From NCBI GenBank assembly GCA_946575275.1, contig CAMNZV010000065.1:1-8074 (forward strand): DNA of 8,074 nucleotides, given 5' to 3'. The notes under the pieces were generated by a model, which worked only from the letters and a program-made list of their open reading frames with translations, made no database searches and was not told the DNA's origin. The position numbers and the translations under genes were made by a program. Shown piece by piece: positions 1 to 6,303 of this stretch (the first letter of the stretch is position 1; the number at the start of each line of letters is the position of its first letter). The stretch is from an uncultured Clostridium sp. (lineage in GTDB: Bacteria > Bacillota > Clostridia > Clostridiales > Clostridiaceae).

Positions 1-281
1 TCAACTGATATATTAATTAACAACATTATAGTTGCAACTATAGCATATTCAAAATCCTCTTCATATATAAAATAACCTGTTATTATAATTGATAGTATTT
101 GGTAAATACCTAAAAATGATTTTATAAAGGATAAAACTCCTTTATCAAAAGGTAATTTAATTTTGTTACTTCCAAACTTTTTACGCCTTTTATTGCATTC
201 TTCCTTGTTTAATCCTGAATAAACATCACTTTCTAATATTTCTACTACACTACTCCAAACTTTATTGCAGTAATCTGACAA
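1..281 (-). CDS. Cation-transporting P-type ATPase, N-terminal fragment (runs off the left edge)
   Basis: Reading from 281 leftwards gives 93 codons with no stop, so the gene continues outside the window. The first ~50 residues look like the cation-ATPase N-terminal domain: a Trp at residue 9, then VEILESDVYSGLNKEEC, RRKKFGSNKI and a Pro at 44. A hydrophobic segment at about 52-74 and a second at 80-93 fit transmembrane helices 1 and 2 of P2-type (Ca2+/Mg2+-like) ATPases. The catalytic DKTGT loop would lie outside the window, so the transported ion cannot be told. I chose TTG at 281 because a G-rich Shine-Dalgarno-like run (GGGTGGGGG) lies 8 bases upstream. An in-frame GTG at 296 has no ribosome site, and a stop lies just above it. 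The gene follows spoVAE by 71 bases with no terminator visible, so it may be read through from the spoVA operon. Family call is good; exact ion and start are unsure. Confidence 0.72.
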   Translation of the reverse strand, partial: MSDYCNKVWSSVVEILESDVYSGLNKEECNKRRKKFGSNKIKLPFDKGVLSFIKSFLGIYQILSIIITGYFIYEEDFEYAIVATIMLLINISV

Positions 282-306
282 TTGTATCGCCCCCACCCAA
301 ATAACT

Positions 307-323
307 TAATTAGTCTAATTATA
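307..323 (-). promoter_or_regulatory. Palindrome overlapping a TATAAT -10-like element upstream of the P-type ATPase
   Basis: Positions 307-321 form a perfect inverted repeat with 7-base arms (TAATTAG / CTAATTA) around one central base. On the minus strand a consensus TATAAT lies at 323-318 and overlaps one arm. It is about 37 bases upstream of the TTG start of the ATPase gene, a normal distance for a promoter. No good -35 hexamer is present at 16-18 bases (the best is AAGATT at 346-341), so an unaided housekeeping promoter would be weak. A repressor site over the -10 is possible, but AT-rich DNA gives such palindromes by chance. Confidence 0.3.
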
Positions 324-352
324 ATACATATTTTGAAAAAAATCTTCTTTTA

Positions 353-709
353 CTATTTTTTAGTTTTGGGGTTGAATATTATTGCCATACAATACCCAAA
401 AAATATTGATGCAGTAATCCCTGCCGCAGTACCCTTTATCCCTCCTGAAAATGCTCCAAGAAGTCCATTCTCATCAACTTCTTTTATTGCTGATTTTGCT
501 AATGTGTTTCCAAAACCCGGAAGTGGAACTGTTGCCCCTGCACCTGCAAATTCTATTAGCTTGTCATAAATACCAAAAGCTCCAAGAATGGCTCCTAGTG
601 TTACAAATATCACAAGTATTCTACCTGGTGTAAGCTTTGTTGTATCCATTAATATCTGTCCAACTACACAAATTAATCCTCCTACTATAAATGCTCTTAA
701 ATACTCCAT
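353..709 (-). CDS. spoVAE: Stage V sporulation protein AE (SpoVAE, SpoVAEb type)
   Basis: A 118-residue, almost wholly hydrophobic protein of the SpoVAC/SpoVAE family, expected in the forespore inner membrane. With SpoVAC and SpoVAD it moves dipicolinic acid (as the calcium chelate) into the developing spore and out at germination. Hydrophobic segments lie at about 5-22, 30-48 and 84-112. The family signature is clear: AFIVGGLIC at 6-14, then GIYDKLIEFAGAGATVP at 46-62 and GFGN at 65-68. The same motifs occur in SpoVAC, three ORFs up, so the two are paralogues. The start ATG at 709 has AAGGAG about 9 bases upstream. That ribosome site overlaps the spoVAD stop codon (TAAGGAG), with 13 bases between the genes, so translation is probably coupled. 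The length is normal for the family. The protein ends in a short basic tail (NPKTKK). Confidence 0.93.
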   Translation of the reverse strand: MEYLRAFIVGGLICVVGQILMDTTKLTPGRILVIFVTLGAILGAFGIYDKLIEFAGAGATVPLPGFGNTLAKSAIKEVDENGLLGAFSGGIKGTAAGITASIFFGYCMAIIFNPKTKK

Positions 710-722
710 TTACATCTTCTCC

Positions 723-1739
723 TTAATCCATTTCTATTGAAACACAATGAGCAATACCTGGTATACTTTCTCCCTGCAAGGTTGAAGTTGGACTCATTAA
801 TGCTCCTGTAGAAATTAATAATACTTTTTTTATTTCTTTTTTCATTAGTTTTTTATACAAATATCCAGTAGCAACAGCCGCAGAGCAACCACATCCACTT
901 CCACCGCTTTCTGTACCCTGTTCTTCATTATTGAAAATTTCTTCTCCACAATCTATATGATTATTAAATATATCGTAACCTAATTCTAATAGTAATTTAT
1001 CAGTTATTTCTTTTCCAACTATTCCTAAATCCCCAGTTGCAATTACATCATATTCTTCTGGTTTACGACCAGTATCTTTAAAGTGTCTATATAAGGAATC
1101 CACTGCTGCCGGTGCCATAGCTGCACCCATATTGTTAGGATCTGTAATTCCATAATCTTTTACAATGCCAGTAGTAACATATTTTACTTTAGGATAATCT
1201 CCTTCTTTGTATCCTAATACCATTGCCCCTGCACCTGTAACAGTCCATTGTGCTGTCTTAGCTCTTTGGGAACCATAGTCTAGGGGAAATCTAAATTGTC
1301 TTTCAGCAGAACTGAAATGTGAAGATGTAGCTGCTATTACATAATTTGCAAACCCTCCATCCATTATTAATGAAGCAAGACTTAAGGATTCTGTCATTGT
1401 GGAACAAGCTCCATAAAGTCCAAAAAATGGTATGGCTATTTCTCTTGCAGCATAGCCTGATGATATAATTTGATTTAATAAATCTCCGGCAAATAAATAA
1501 TTTATATCTTTAGGTTTTAAGTTAGCCCTTTGGATAGACTTTTTTATTGCTGTTAATAACATTTCACTTTCAGCCTTTTCATAACTGTCCATTCCACAGG
1601 TATCATCCTCTAAAATTTCATCAAAATATGTATTAAGTGGACCTTCTCCCTCTTTGGGTCCTACAATGGAGAATGTTTCTATAATACTTGGGGGATTTAA
1701 TATCTCAATTGTTTGAAGTCCTTTTCTTTTTGTAGTCAT
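723..1739 (-). CDS. spoVAD: Stage V sporulation protein AD (SpoVAD), dipicolinate-binding
   Basis: A 338-residue soluble protein with a thiolase/ketoacyl-synthase-like fold, known in Bacillus to bind dipicolinic acid and to act with the SpoVA membrane subunits. Visible family features are an N-terminal segment with PPSIIETFSIVGPKEGEGPL (16-35), a Cys at 112 in the GLYGACSTMTESLSLA segment where condensing enzymes carry the nucleophile, the TGAGAMVLGY strand at 168-177, and a Gly/Cys-rich SGGSGCGCSAAVATGYLY near 278-295. It has no signal peptide or transmembrane helix and is expected to sit on the inner face of the forespore membrane. ATG at 1739 has AAGGAGG 5 bases upstream; this overlaps the spoVAC stop (TAAGGAGG), leaving 10 bases between the genes. 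It is co-transcribed with spoVAC and spoVAE. Length is typical, and nothing is truncated. Confidence 0.96.
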   Translation of the reverse strand: MTTKRKGLQTIEILNPPSIIETFSIVGPKEGEGPLNTYFDEILEDDTCGMDSYEKAESEMLLTAIKKSIQRANLKPKDINYLFAGDLLNQIISSGYAAREIAIPFFGLYGACSTMTESLSLASLIMDGGFANYVIAATSSHFSSAERQFRFPLDYGSQRAKTAQWTVTGAGAMVLGYKEGDYPKVKYVTTGIVKDYGITDPNNMGAAMAPAAVDSLYRHFKDTGRKPEEYDVIATGDLGIVGKEITDKLLLELGYDIFNNHIDCGEEIFNNEEQGTESGGSGCGCSAAVATGYLYKKLMKKEIKKVLLISTGALMSPTSTLQGESIPGIAHCVSIEMD

Positions 1740-1749
1740 ATGATCCTCC

Positions 1750-2199
1750 TTAAAAAAATGAAAATAAATAATGAATTATACCTATTATTACTGATGACCC
1801 TATACCATAAACCAATACTGGACCTGCTATTGTAAACATTTTTGCTGCAACACCAAAAACAAAACCTTCTTTTTTAAATTCTATTGCAGATGAAACTATT
1901 GCATTAGAAAAACCCGTAATTGGTACTACAGTACCTGCACCTGCAAATTCTGCAATTTTAGAATAAATACCTATACCTGTAAGTAAAGCTCCTAGAAAAA
2001 CTAGTATTATTGATTCGTAGGCTCCTGCCTCTTCTTTTGTAAAACCATAGCTTAAAAACATATTTAGTATCCATTGTCCTAAAATGCATATTAATCCACC
2101 AACAATAAAGGCTTTAAGGCAATTTATTAATATATTAGGCTTTGGCTTAACTTCTTCTAGAATATCATTAAATTTTGCAATTCTTTTTTTTTCTTTCAT
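1750..2199 (-). CDS. spoVAC: Stage V sporulation protein AC (SpoVAC), membrane channel subunit
   Basis: A 149-residue membrane protein, first gene of the spoVA operon. In B. subtilis SpoVAC has been reported to behave as a mechanosensitive channel releasing dipicolinate at germination. A charged N-terminus (1-25) is followed by hydrophobic segments at about 29-50, 63-80 and 114-147, and by the family motif GIYSKIAEFAGAGTVVP (77-93) plus GFSN (97-100). The open frame reaches back to a TTG at 2235, but I place the start at ATG 2199. GGAGG lies 7 bases upstream of it (2207-2211), the protein then starts MKEKKRIAKFNDILE as SpoVAC proteins do, and the longer start would fall upstream of the predicted sigma-G transcription start. 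Upstream lie a terminator and a sigma-G-type promoter, so expression should be forespore-late and separate from spoIIA. Confidence 0.95.
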   Translation of the reverse strand: MKEKKRIAKFNDILEEVKPKPNILINCLKAFIVGGLICILGQWILNMFLSYGFTKEEAGAYESIILVFLGALLTGIGIYSKIAEFAGAGTVVPITGFSNAIVSSAIEFKKEGFVFGVAAKMFTIAGPVLVYGIGSSVIIGIIHYLFSFF

Positions 2200-2223
2200 A
2201 AAAAAACCTCCTATAGATAACAT

Positions 2224-2253
2224 TAGTATTTCCAAAATAAAAAAAGGTTATAC
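2224..2253 (-). promoter_or_regulatory. Predicted sigma-G promoter of the spoVAC-spoVAD-spoVAE operon
   Basis: On the minus strand GTATA (2253-2249) is followed after exactly 18 bases by AATACTA (2230-2224). The sigma-G consensus I know is GHATR, 17-18 bases, CATNHTA, so only the first base of the -10 deviates. Transcription would begin near 2217, giving a short leader of about 18 bases that contains the GGAGG of spoVAC. spoVA operons are sigma-G-dependent in Bacillus, so position and class agree. The -35 lies in the 3' arm of the terminator stem and the spacer is the terminator's T-tract. Confidence 0.65.
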
Positions 2254-2278
2254 ATAATATATAATATTACATATAACC
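2234..2278 (-). terminator. Intrinsic terminator after sigF (end of the spoIIA operon)
   Basis: On the minus strand GGTTATA (2278-2272) pairs with TATAACC (2252-2246). Two G-U wobbles and TAATA/TATTA extend this to a 14-bp stem with a 5-base loop. It is followed at once by seven T, one A and four T (2245-2234). Only the base of the stem is GC, as is usual at this base composition. It separates spoIIA from spoVA. Confidence 0.8.
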
Positions 2279-2350
2279 AAAATTAAAATTTAAAACTTAT
2301 TTCTAAAAAAAATTGGGGGATCTTCTTTATATAGTTTTAAATTTAATTTT
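2279..2350 (-). repeat. AT-rich inverted repeat over the sigF stop codon
   Basis: Arms at 2333-2350 and 2279-2297 are complementary: 11 perfect pairs (AGTTTTAAATT), one bulged base, then 7 more pairs, around a 35-base loop. The left arm, in reading direction, contains the end of sigF and its stop codon. The right arm abuts the terminator hairpin, so the spoIIA messenger would end in two stacked hairpins. The stem contains only one G-C pair, so it may be weak or partly a product of base composition. Confidence 0.45.
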
Positions 2351-3089
2351 CTGTTTCTAATTTTTCCTTCATAATTTTCAGTACTTTTTTTTCTATTCTT
2401 GACACTTGCACTTGGCTAATACCAAGCATTTTAGCCACTTGAATTTGTGTTTTATCTTTAAAATATCTTAAAATAATAATTCTTCTTGAATCACTATCTA
2501 AACTGCTTAGTGCTTGTTTTAATTCAATTTTATCTATTATACTATGATCATTTTCTATACCTTTTTCACTTAATTTATCAATAAGCAAAACTGGAACACC
2601 ATCATCTTGATGTATTGTATCATATAAATATTGCATGCTTGTCGTTGACTCAATTGCTAATATTACATCTTCTAAATCTATACCTGTTGCCTTTGAAATC
2701 TCATCAATTGTGGGTTCTCTATTTAAACTTTTAACTAAATCTTCTTTGCAAAAATGAATCTTCCTTGCAAGAGTTTTCACATTTCGGCTTACCTTAATAA
2801 TTCCATCATCTCTTAAAAATCTTTTTATTTCTCCAAGTATCATTGGTACAGCATAAGTAGAGAACTTTACATTGTATGAAGTATCAAAATTTTTAACTGC
2901 CTTTACAAGTCCCATGCAACCTATTTGATATATATCTTCATTTTCATAGCCTCTATTTGAAAATTTTCTGGTAATAGACGTAACTAAGGGTAAATTCATC
3001 TCTATTAATCTATCTAGTGCTTCTTTATTTCCTTCTTTAGCTAGTAAAAGTAGTTCTTCATTTTCGTCGTAGTTATAGTCCTTATCCAT
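2343..3089 (-). CDS. sigF: RNA polymerase sporulation sigma factor F (SpoIIAC)
   Basis: A 248-residue sigma-70-family factor that directs the first forespore-specific transcription after asymmetric division. Region 2 spans about 30-95, with the core-binding EDIYQIGCMGLVKAVKNFD (51-69) and the -10 recognition segment FSTYAVPMILGEIKRFLRDD (76-95). Region 3 is at about 105-165. Region 4 (185-240) has a helix-turn-helix at QIQVAKMLGISQVQVSRIEK (215-234). It is the third gene of the spoIIA operon, 8 bases after spoIIAB, with AGGTGAG just upstream of ATG 3089 overlapping the spoIIAB stop. The protein is held inactive by SpoIIAB and freed by dephosphorylated SpoIIAA. The sporulation sigma factors F, B and G are similar, but the position directly after spoIIAA-spoIIAB fixes the identity. 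A terminator follows the gene. Confidence 0.97.
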   Translation of the reverse strand: MDKDYNYDENEELLLLAKEGNKEALDRLIEMNLPLVTSITRKFSNRGYENEDIYQIGCMGLVKAVKNFDTSYNVKFSTYAVPMILGEIKRFLRDDGIIKVSRNVKTLARKIHFCKEDLVKSLNREPTIDEISKATGIDLEDVILAIESTTSMQYLYDTIHQDDGVPVLLIDKLSEKGIENDHSIIDKIELKQALSSLDSDSRRIIILRYFKDKTQIQVAKMLGISQVQVSRIEKKVLKIMKEKLETEN

Positions 3090-3097
3090 AGTCTCAC

Positions 3098-3529
3098 CTA
3101 ACTTACTGTTCCAATTTTTTTTATTAATACCACCTTTGTCCCTTTTCCTTCTTCACTTTCTACATTCATGGAATCCATAAATGTTTCCATTACAGTAAAC
3201 CCCATGCCAGACCTTTCTAAATCTGGTCTTGATGTGTATAAAGGTTCTACAGCTTTAGAAATATCAAAAATACCTTTACCAAAATCTATTACTGTTACCT
3301 TTATGTTTCTATCTTCAATTTCAGCCTCAATTTGTATTATCCCATTATCCAAATTTTCATATCCATGAATTATGGAATTTGTAACTGCTTCAGATATAGC
3401 AGTTTTTATATCGGTTAATTCCTCTATAGTTGGGTCTAATTGTGATGCAAAGGCTGCTATTGCCACTCTTGCAAAGCCCTCATTTTGTGACTTGCTTTCA
3501 AATTCTATTTTAACTTTATTATCATACAT
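3098..3529 (-). CDS. spoIIAB: Anti-sigma-F factor and serine kinase SpoIIAB
   Basis: A 143-residue GHKL-type protein that binds sigma F and phosphorylates SpoIIAA on a serine. The ATP-binding pocket is visible. The N-box is [12 protein letters not shown] (47-58), with the general base Glu47 and the magnesium ligand Asn51. The G1 box is IDFGKGI (81-87), and the glycine-rich lid is [15 protein letters not shown] (105-119), followed by GKGTKV (128-133). ATG at 3529 has GGAGGG 8 bases upstream and lies 15 bases after spoIIAA. Length is close to the Bacillus protein (about 146), and the active-site residues are all present, so it should be functional. It is translated between its antagonist and its target, which fits stoichiometric control within one operon. 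Confidence 0.97.
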   Translation of the reverse strand: MYDNKVKIEFESKSQNEGFARVAIAAFASQLDPTIEELTDIKTAISEAVTNSIIHGYENLDNGIIQIEAEIEDRNIKVTVIDFGKGIFDISKAVEPLYTSRPDLERSGMGFTVMETFMDSMNVESEEGKGTKVVLIKKIGTVS

Positions 3530-3544
3530 AACTAAAACCCTCCA

Positions 3545-3880
3545 TCACATGCATTCCAATGCTTCTGATACATCATTATAGCATTTTATTATTTGAAAAA
3601 GTCCTGAAAGTTCAAACACTTTTTTAATATTCTTACTAATATTAACTATTGATATAGAACCATCCTTTGCCTTCATTTTCTTGTATCTTCCAACAACAGC
3701 TCCAATGCCAGAACTGTCCATAAAGTTGACTTTTTCAAAATCTAGTATAAGCTTATTAATATTGGATTTATCTATTCTATCATCAATTTTAGCCCTCATT
3801 TCCTCTGCATTATGATGATCTAATTCCCCTGTTAATTTTACAATTAAAATATCACTATTCTTTTCGAATTCAAGAACCAT
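3545..3880 (-). CDS. spoIIAA: Anti-sigma-F factor antagonist SpoIIAA
   Basis: A 111-residue single STAS-domain protein and the first gene of the spoIIA operon. Unphosphorylated SpoIIAA displaces sigma F from SpoIIAB; SpoIIAB phosphorylates it, and the phosphatase SpoIIE (not in this window) restores it. The key phosphorylation segment NFMDSSGIG (52-60) is intact. Ser56, just after Asp55, most likely matches the phosphorylated serine (Ser58) of B. subtilis. Other family marks are LTGELDHHNAEEMR (16-29) and FELSGLFQIIK (88-98). ATG at 3880 is preceded by GGGGGA at 3893-3888. A housekeeping-type promoter lies directly upstream, and a terminator separates the gene from the Lon-like protease gene. 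The TGA stop runs into the spoIIAB ribosome site. Confidence 0.96.
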   Translation of the reverse strand: MVLEFEKNSDILIVKLTGELDHHNAEEMRAKIDDRIDKSNINKLILDFEKVNFMDSSGIGAVVGRYKKMKAKDGSISIVNISKNIKKVFELSGLFQIIKCYNDVSEALECM

Positions 3881-3905
3881 TCTAAAATCCCCCTTTGCAA
3901 ATAAA

Positions 3906-3935
3906 ATTTTACCATAGTTAATTATGTAAAGTCAA
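3906..3935 (-). promoter_or_regulatory. Housekeeping-type promoter of the spoIIA operon
   Basis: On the minus strand TTGACT (3935-3930) is separated by 18 bases from TAAAAT (3911-3906). A TG one base before the -10 (3914-3913) makes it an extended -10. Transcription would start near 3898, about 18 bases before the spoIIAA ATG, just clearing the ribosome site. In Bacillus this operon uses sigma H with Spo0A. I find no sigma-H pair (AGGAWWT with GAAT) and no good Spo0A box (TGTCGAA) here, so the promoter class is an inference from the hexamers only. Confidence 0.5.
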
Positions 3936-3956
3936 CCATTATTTAACATTTTATTT

Positions 3957-3997
3957 AAACTACAGTACAGAAGTATTTACTTTCTATACTGTAGTTT
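3957..3997 (-). terminator. Strong hairpin between the Lon-like gene and spoIIAA, probable terminator
   Basis: An 11-bp perfect outer stem pairs AAACTACAGTA with TACTGTAGTTT. It continues inward through a wobble pair and AGA(A)AGT/ACTTCT, with one bulged base, to a 4-base loop. It starts 4 bases after the stop codon of the protease gene. On the minus strand the stem ends in TTT followed by AAAT, a weak U-tract. On the plus strand it ends in TTTTT, so the hairpin would work better in that direction although no plus-strand gene is seen. Probably a two-way barrier insulating spoIIA. Confidence 0.6.
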
Positions 3998-4000
3998 TTA

Positions 4001-6301
4001 TTACTTAGTTTTTGAAACTATATTAGCTTTATATTTTTCTATTTCCACCTTTATCTTATTATTAATTTCCAAAATACTAGTATCTAACATAATCTCTAAG
4101 GCATCCTCTAATGTCTCCATTGTATAGATATGAAAATTGCCTTTATCTATATCTTCCTCTACCTGATTATTTAATACAATTTCATTTTTGTTTGAAAATG
4201 GTATTAGTACCCCTGAATCTAAAACTTTCTCTGAATTTTTTAATACTTTATAAAAGCCTTCAATTTTTTCATTTACACCACCAATTGCTTGAACCTCTCC
4301 TAATTGGTTTAATGCACCTGTCACTGCAATATTTTGTTTAATTTCTATTTTAGTTAGTGCAGATATCATTGCAATAATTTCAGCCACCTGTGCACTATCT
4401 CCTTCAACAATTCCATAAGTCTGTTCAAAGCACAAGTGAAAATCTACTGGAAGAAATTCATAAGGATTAATAAAATTTATTAAAAGACTATTTATAATGC
4501 TAATTGCTTTTTCATGAATATTTCCAGAAAGATTGCTCTCTTTTTGAACATCATGAATTCTACCGCTGCCTTTATATACTATACAGGAAATTCTAATTGG
4601 TCTACCAAACCTAAATACTCCTGTATCAATTACTGCTAGCCCATTAATTACCCCTACTTTTTTACCTTTAGTAGATACAATTATTTTTTCCTCCTTATAC
4701 ATATCACTAATTTCATTTTCAAGATTATTTTCTAAATATAAATATTCAATTATATCTTCTTTATCAATACTTTCTTTACCTTTCAATATATTTTTATTTT
4801 TTACAAAAATTATTATTTTATCGATTTCCCAAGTATCCATTAAAATTTTCAACTTGTTATCCGTTAGTCTACATAAATACTTTGCTATTTCTTTAATAAC
4901 TTCTTCACTTATTTTGTCTATACCATTTTTTTTAGCTCTATTTAAAATAATATTTTTGATTTCTTCTCCCTTAATATTTGCAAGTTTTATTTCTTTTTTT
5001 ATTTCTGTTACAATTGGGAATATTTTTTTAAAATCTTCATCTGAATTATATAATAATTCATAGCTTTCATAATCTCCAATTAATACTACTTTAACCTTAA
5101 CATTTATAGGTTCAGGTTTTATACTATTTAATGATAATAATTCATAATAATTTTTACAACTTTCTATATTTACCTTCCCTGAAAGGAGTATCTTTTTTAG
5201 TGCAAAATAACTGAAATTATTTATAATCAAATCATTTAATCTTATAACAATACAACCTTCATTTGCTAATACTAGACTTCCTGGTGTAATTAAGGACATA
5301 TTAGTATCATAGCCACCATTTTGATTTTCATATTCAATATTACCTAAAAGATTTGTTACTGTTGGGTTTTCTTCATATATTACTCTTGGATTTTTGCAAT
5401 TACTATTATCAACTAAAACATAAGCATCATACATATCCATTATCCTATTAATATTTTCATCTTCATCATCAAAATTAATTGAATAGTTATCTAGCAGTTG
5501 ATTTTCAATAGCTGTAAAAACCTTTTCTAAATAATCATAAGCATCATTATCTAATATATATTCTATTAGCAAAGAATGTTTATAATCTTGGAGTTCTTCA
5601 TTTAAATATTCTAAAAATATCTCTTTTAATCTATTTATAGATTTAGCTTCAATATTTTTTATTTTTTCTAAATACTTTTCTGCTTTATTCTTAAGCTCAC
5701 TAGCTTTTAATATTATTTTATCTTTTCTGTCCTCTGTTAATTCGTCATATTCCCGCTCTGTCATTGCTTTTCCGTCTTTTAGTGGAATAAAAGCAAACCC
5801 ACCATTTGATGCCTTAACATCAAAGCCTTCCTTTTTGGATATATTTATTAATTCATTAATATAATTGCTTTTTTTTGAACTAATATATTCTAAAATAATG
5901 TCTTTTTCATCTTCACCAGAGGAATTATTAAATTCATTATATATACCTACATACCTTTCCTTTATATTATTTAAGCTTATACAAAAATTTTTTCCCCTTC
6001 CGTTTCCTAAAAAAATTACCTTAGGACATTTATCATCTTCAAAAGTTACGTAACATATATCCTGTGGTTTATCTTTATTTTTATATAAATCTTTTAGATA
6101 ATTCACAAGATTATCTACATTTTCTCTAGAAAATGACTCAACTAAATAAATGTTAAAATTGTCTTCATCTATATTAATACCATTTTTAATATCTTCATAG
6201 GCTGCTTTTATTTGGGGAATATCCTTGAGTTCAATATCCCCTTCACCACAATTTAAATCAATATCAAATAATATTTCTTTAGGAGTTAATTCTTTTTTCA
6301 T
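4001..6301 (-). CDS. Lon-family (LonB/LonC-like, COG1067-type) Ser-Lys protease with a degenerate AAA+ domain
   Basis: A 766-residue cytosolic protease homologue. The C-terminal Lon protease domain (about 545-740) is intact: GDSAQ puts the nucleophile at Ser636, and GGVNEKIEGF puts the general base at Lys679. The 43-residue gap equals that of E. coli Lon (Ser679/Lys722). Upstream, the order matches the LonB/LonC-like family: PQDICYV (79-85), GFAFIPLKDGKAMTEREYDE (168-187), a charged coiled coil (about 190-240), NPTVTNLLGNIEYE (312-325), and a lid (440-530). The nucleotide site is lost. Where relatives have GPxGxGKT, this protein has VESFSREN (54-61), and the Walker B aspartate position reads Arg354 in CIVIRLNDLI. 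It should therefore not hydrolyse ATP, like the ATP-independent LonC described from Meiothermus. The start is ATG 6301, the first possible in frame; its own ribosome site is poor (see the leader ORF). Substrates are unknown. Its position before spoIIA suggests, but does not show, a sporulation role. Confidence 0.88.
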   Translation of the reverse strand: MKKELTPKEILFDIDLNCGEGDIELKDIPQIKAAYEDIKNGINIDEDNFNIYLVESFSRENVDNLVNYLKDLYKNKDKPQDICYVTFEDDKCPKVIFLGNGRGKNFCISLNNIKERYVGIYNEFNNSSGEDEKDIILEYISSKKSNYINELINISKKEGFDVKASNGGFAFIPLKDGKAMTEREYDELTEDRKDKIILKASELKNKAEKYLEKIKNIEAKSINRLKEIFLEYLNEELQDYKHSLLIEYILDNDAYDYLEKVFTAIENQLLDNYSINFDDEDENINRIMDMYDAYVLVDNSNCKNPRVIYEENPTVTNLLGNIEYENQNGGYDTNMSLITPGSLVLANEGCIVIRLNDLIINNFSYFALKKILLSGKVNIESCKNYYELLSLNSIKPEPINVKVKVVLIGDYESYELLYNSDEDFKKIFPIVTEIKKEIKLANIKGEEIKNIILNRAKKNGIDKISEEVIKEIAKYLCRLTDNKLKILMDTWEIDKIIIFVKNKNILKGKESIDKEDIIEYLYLENNLENEISDMYKEEKIIVSTKGKKVGVINGLAVIDTGVFRFGRPIRISCIVYKGSGRIHDVQKESNLSGNIHEKAISIINSLLINFINPYEFLPVDFHLCFEQTYGIVEGDSAQVAEIIAMISALTKIEIKQNIAVTGALNQLGEVQAIGGVNEKIEGFYKVLKNSEKVLDSGVLIPFSNKNEIVLNNQVEEDIDKGNFHIYTMETLEDALEIMLDTSILEINNKIKVEIEKYKANIVSKTK

Positions 6302-6303
6302 TA

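Noticed and set aside
282..296. GTG at 296 as start of the P-type ATPase
   Set aside because: No ribosome site lies upstream of it, and the G-rich run between it and TTG 281 is better read as the ribosome site for TTG 281.
282..569. Plus-strand open frame of 95 codons
   Set aside because: It is antisense to spoVAE and the gap after it, has no family resemblance, and is explained by the coding bias of spoVAE on the other strand. The same holds for the plus-strand frames at 451-633, 3168-3368, 3372-3581, 4111-4341, 4854-5063 and 5865-6053.
2200..2235. A 12-residue N-terminal extension of SpoVAC starting at TTG 2235
   Set aside because: The extension has no ribosome site, overlaps the predicted sigma-G -10, and contains the GGAGG that serves ATG 2199; 149 residues matches the family length.
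3924..3931. A Spo0A box before spoIIAA (TGTAAAG on the plus strand)
   Set aside because: It matches the TGTCGAA consensus at too few positions to be meaningful in AT-rich DNA.
4001..6301. Calling the protease an active ATP-dependent Lon or LonB
   Set aside because: No GxxGxGKT P-loop exists anywhere in the 766 residues, and the Walker B acidic residues are replaced.
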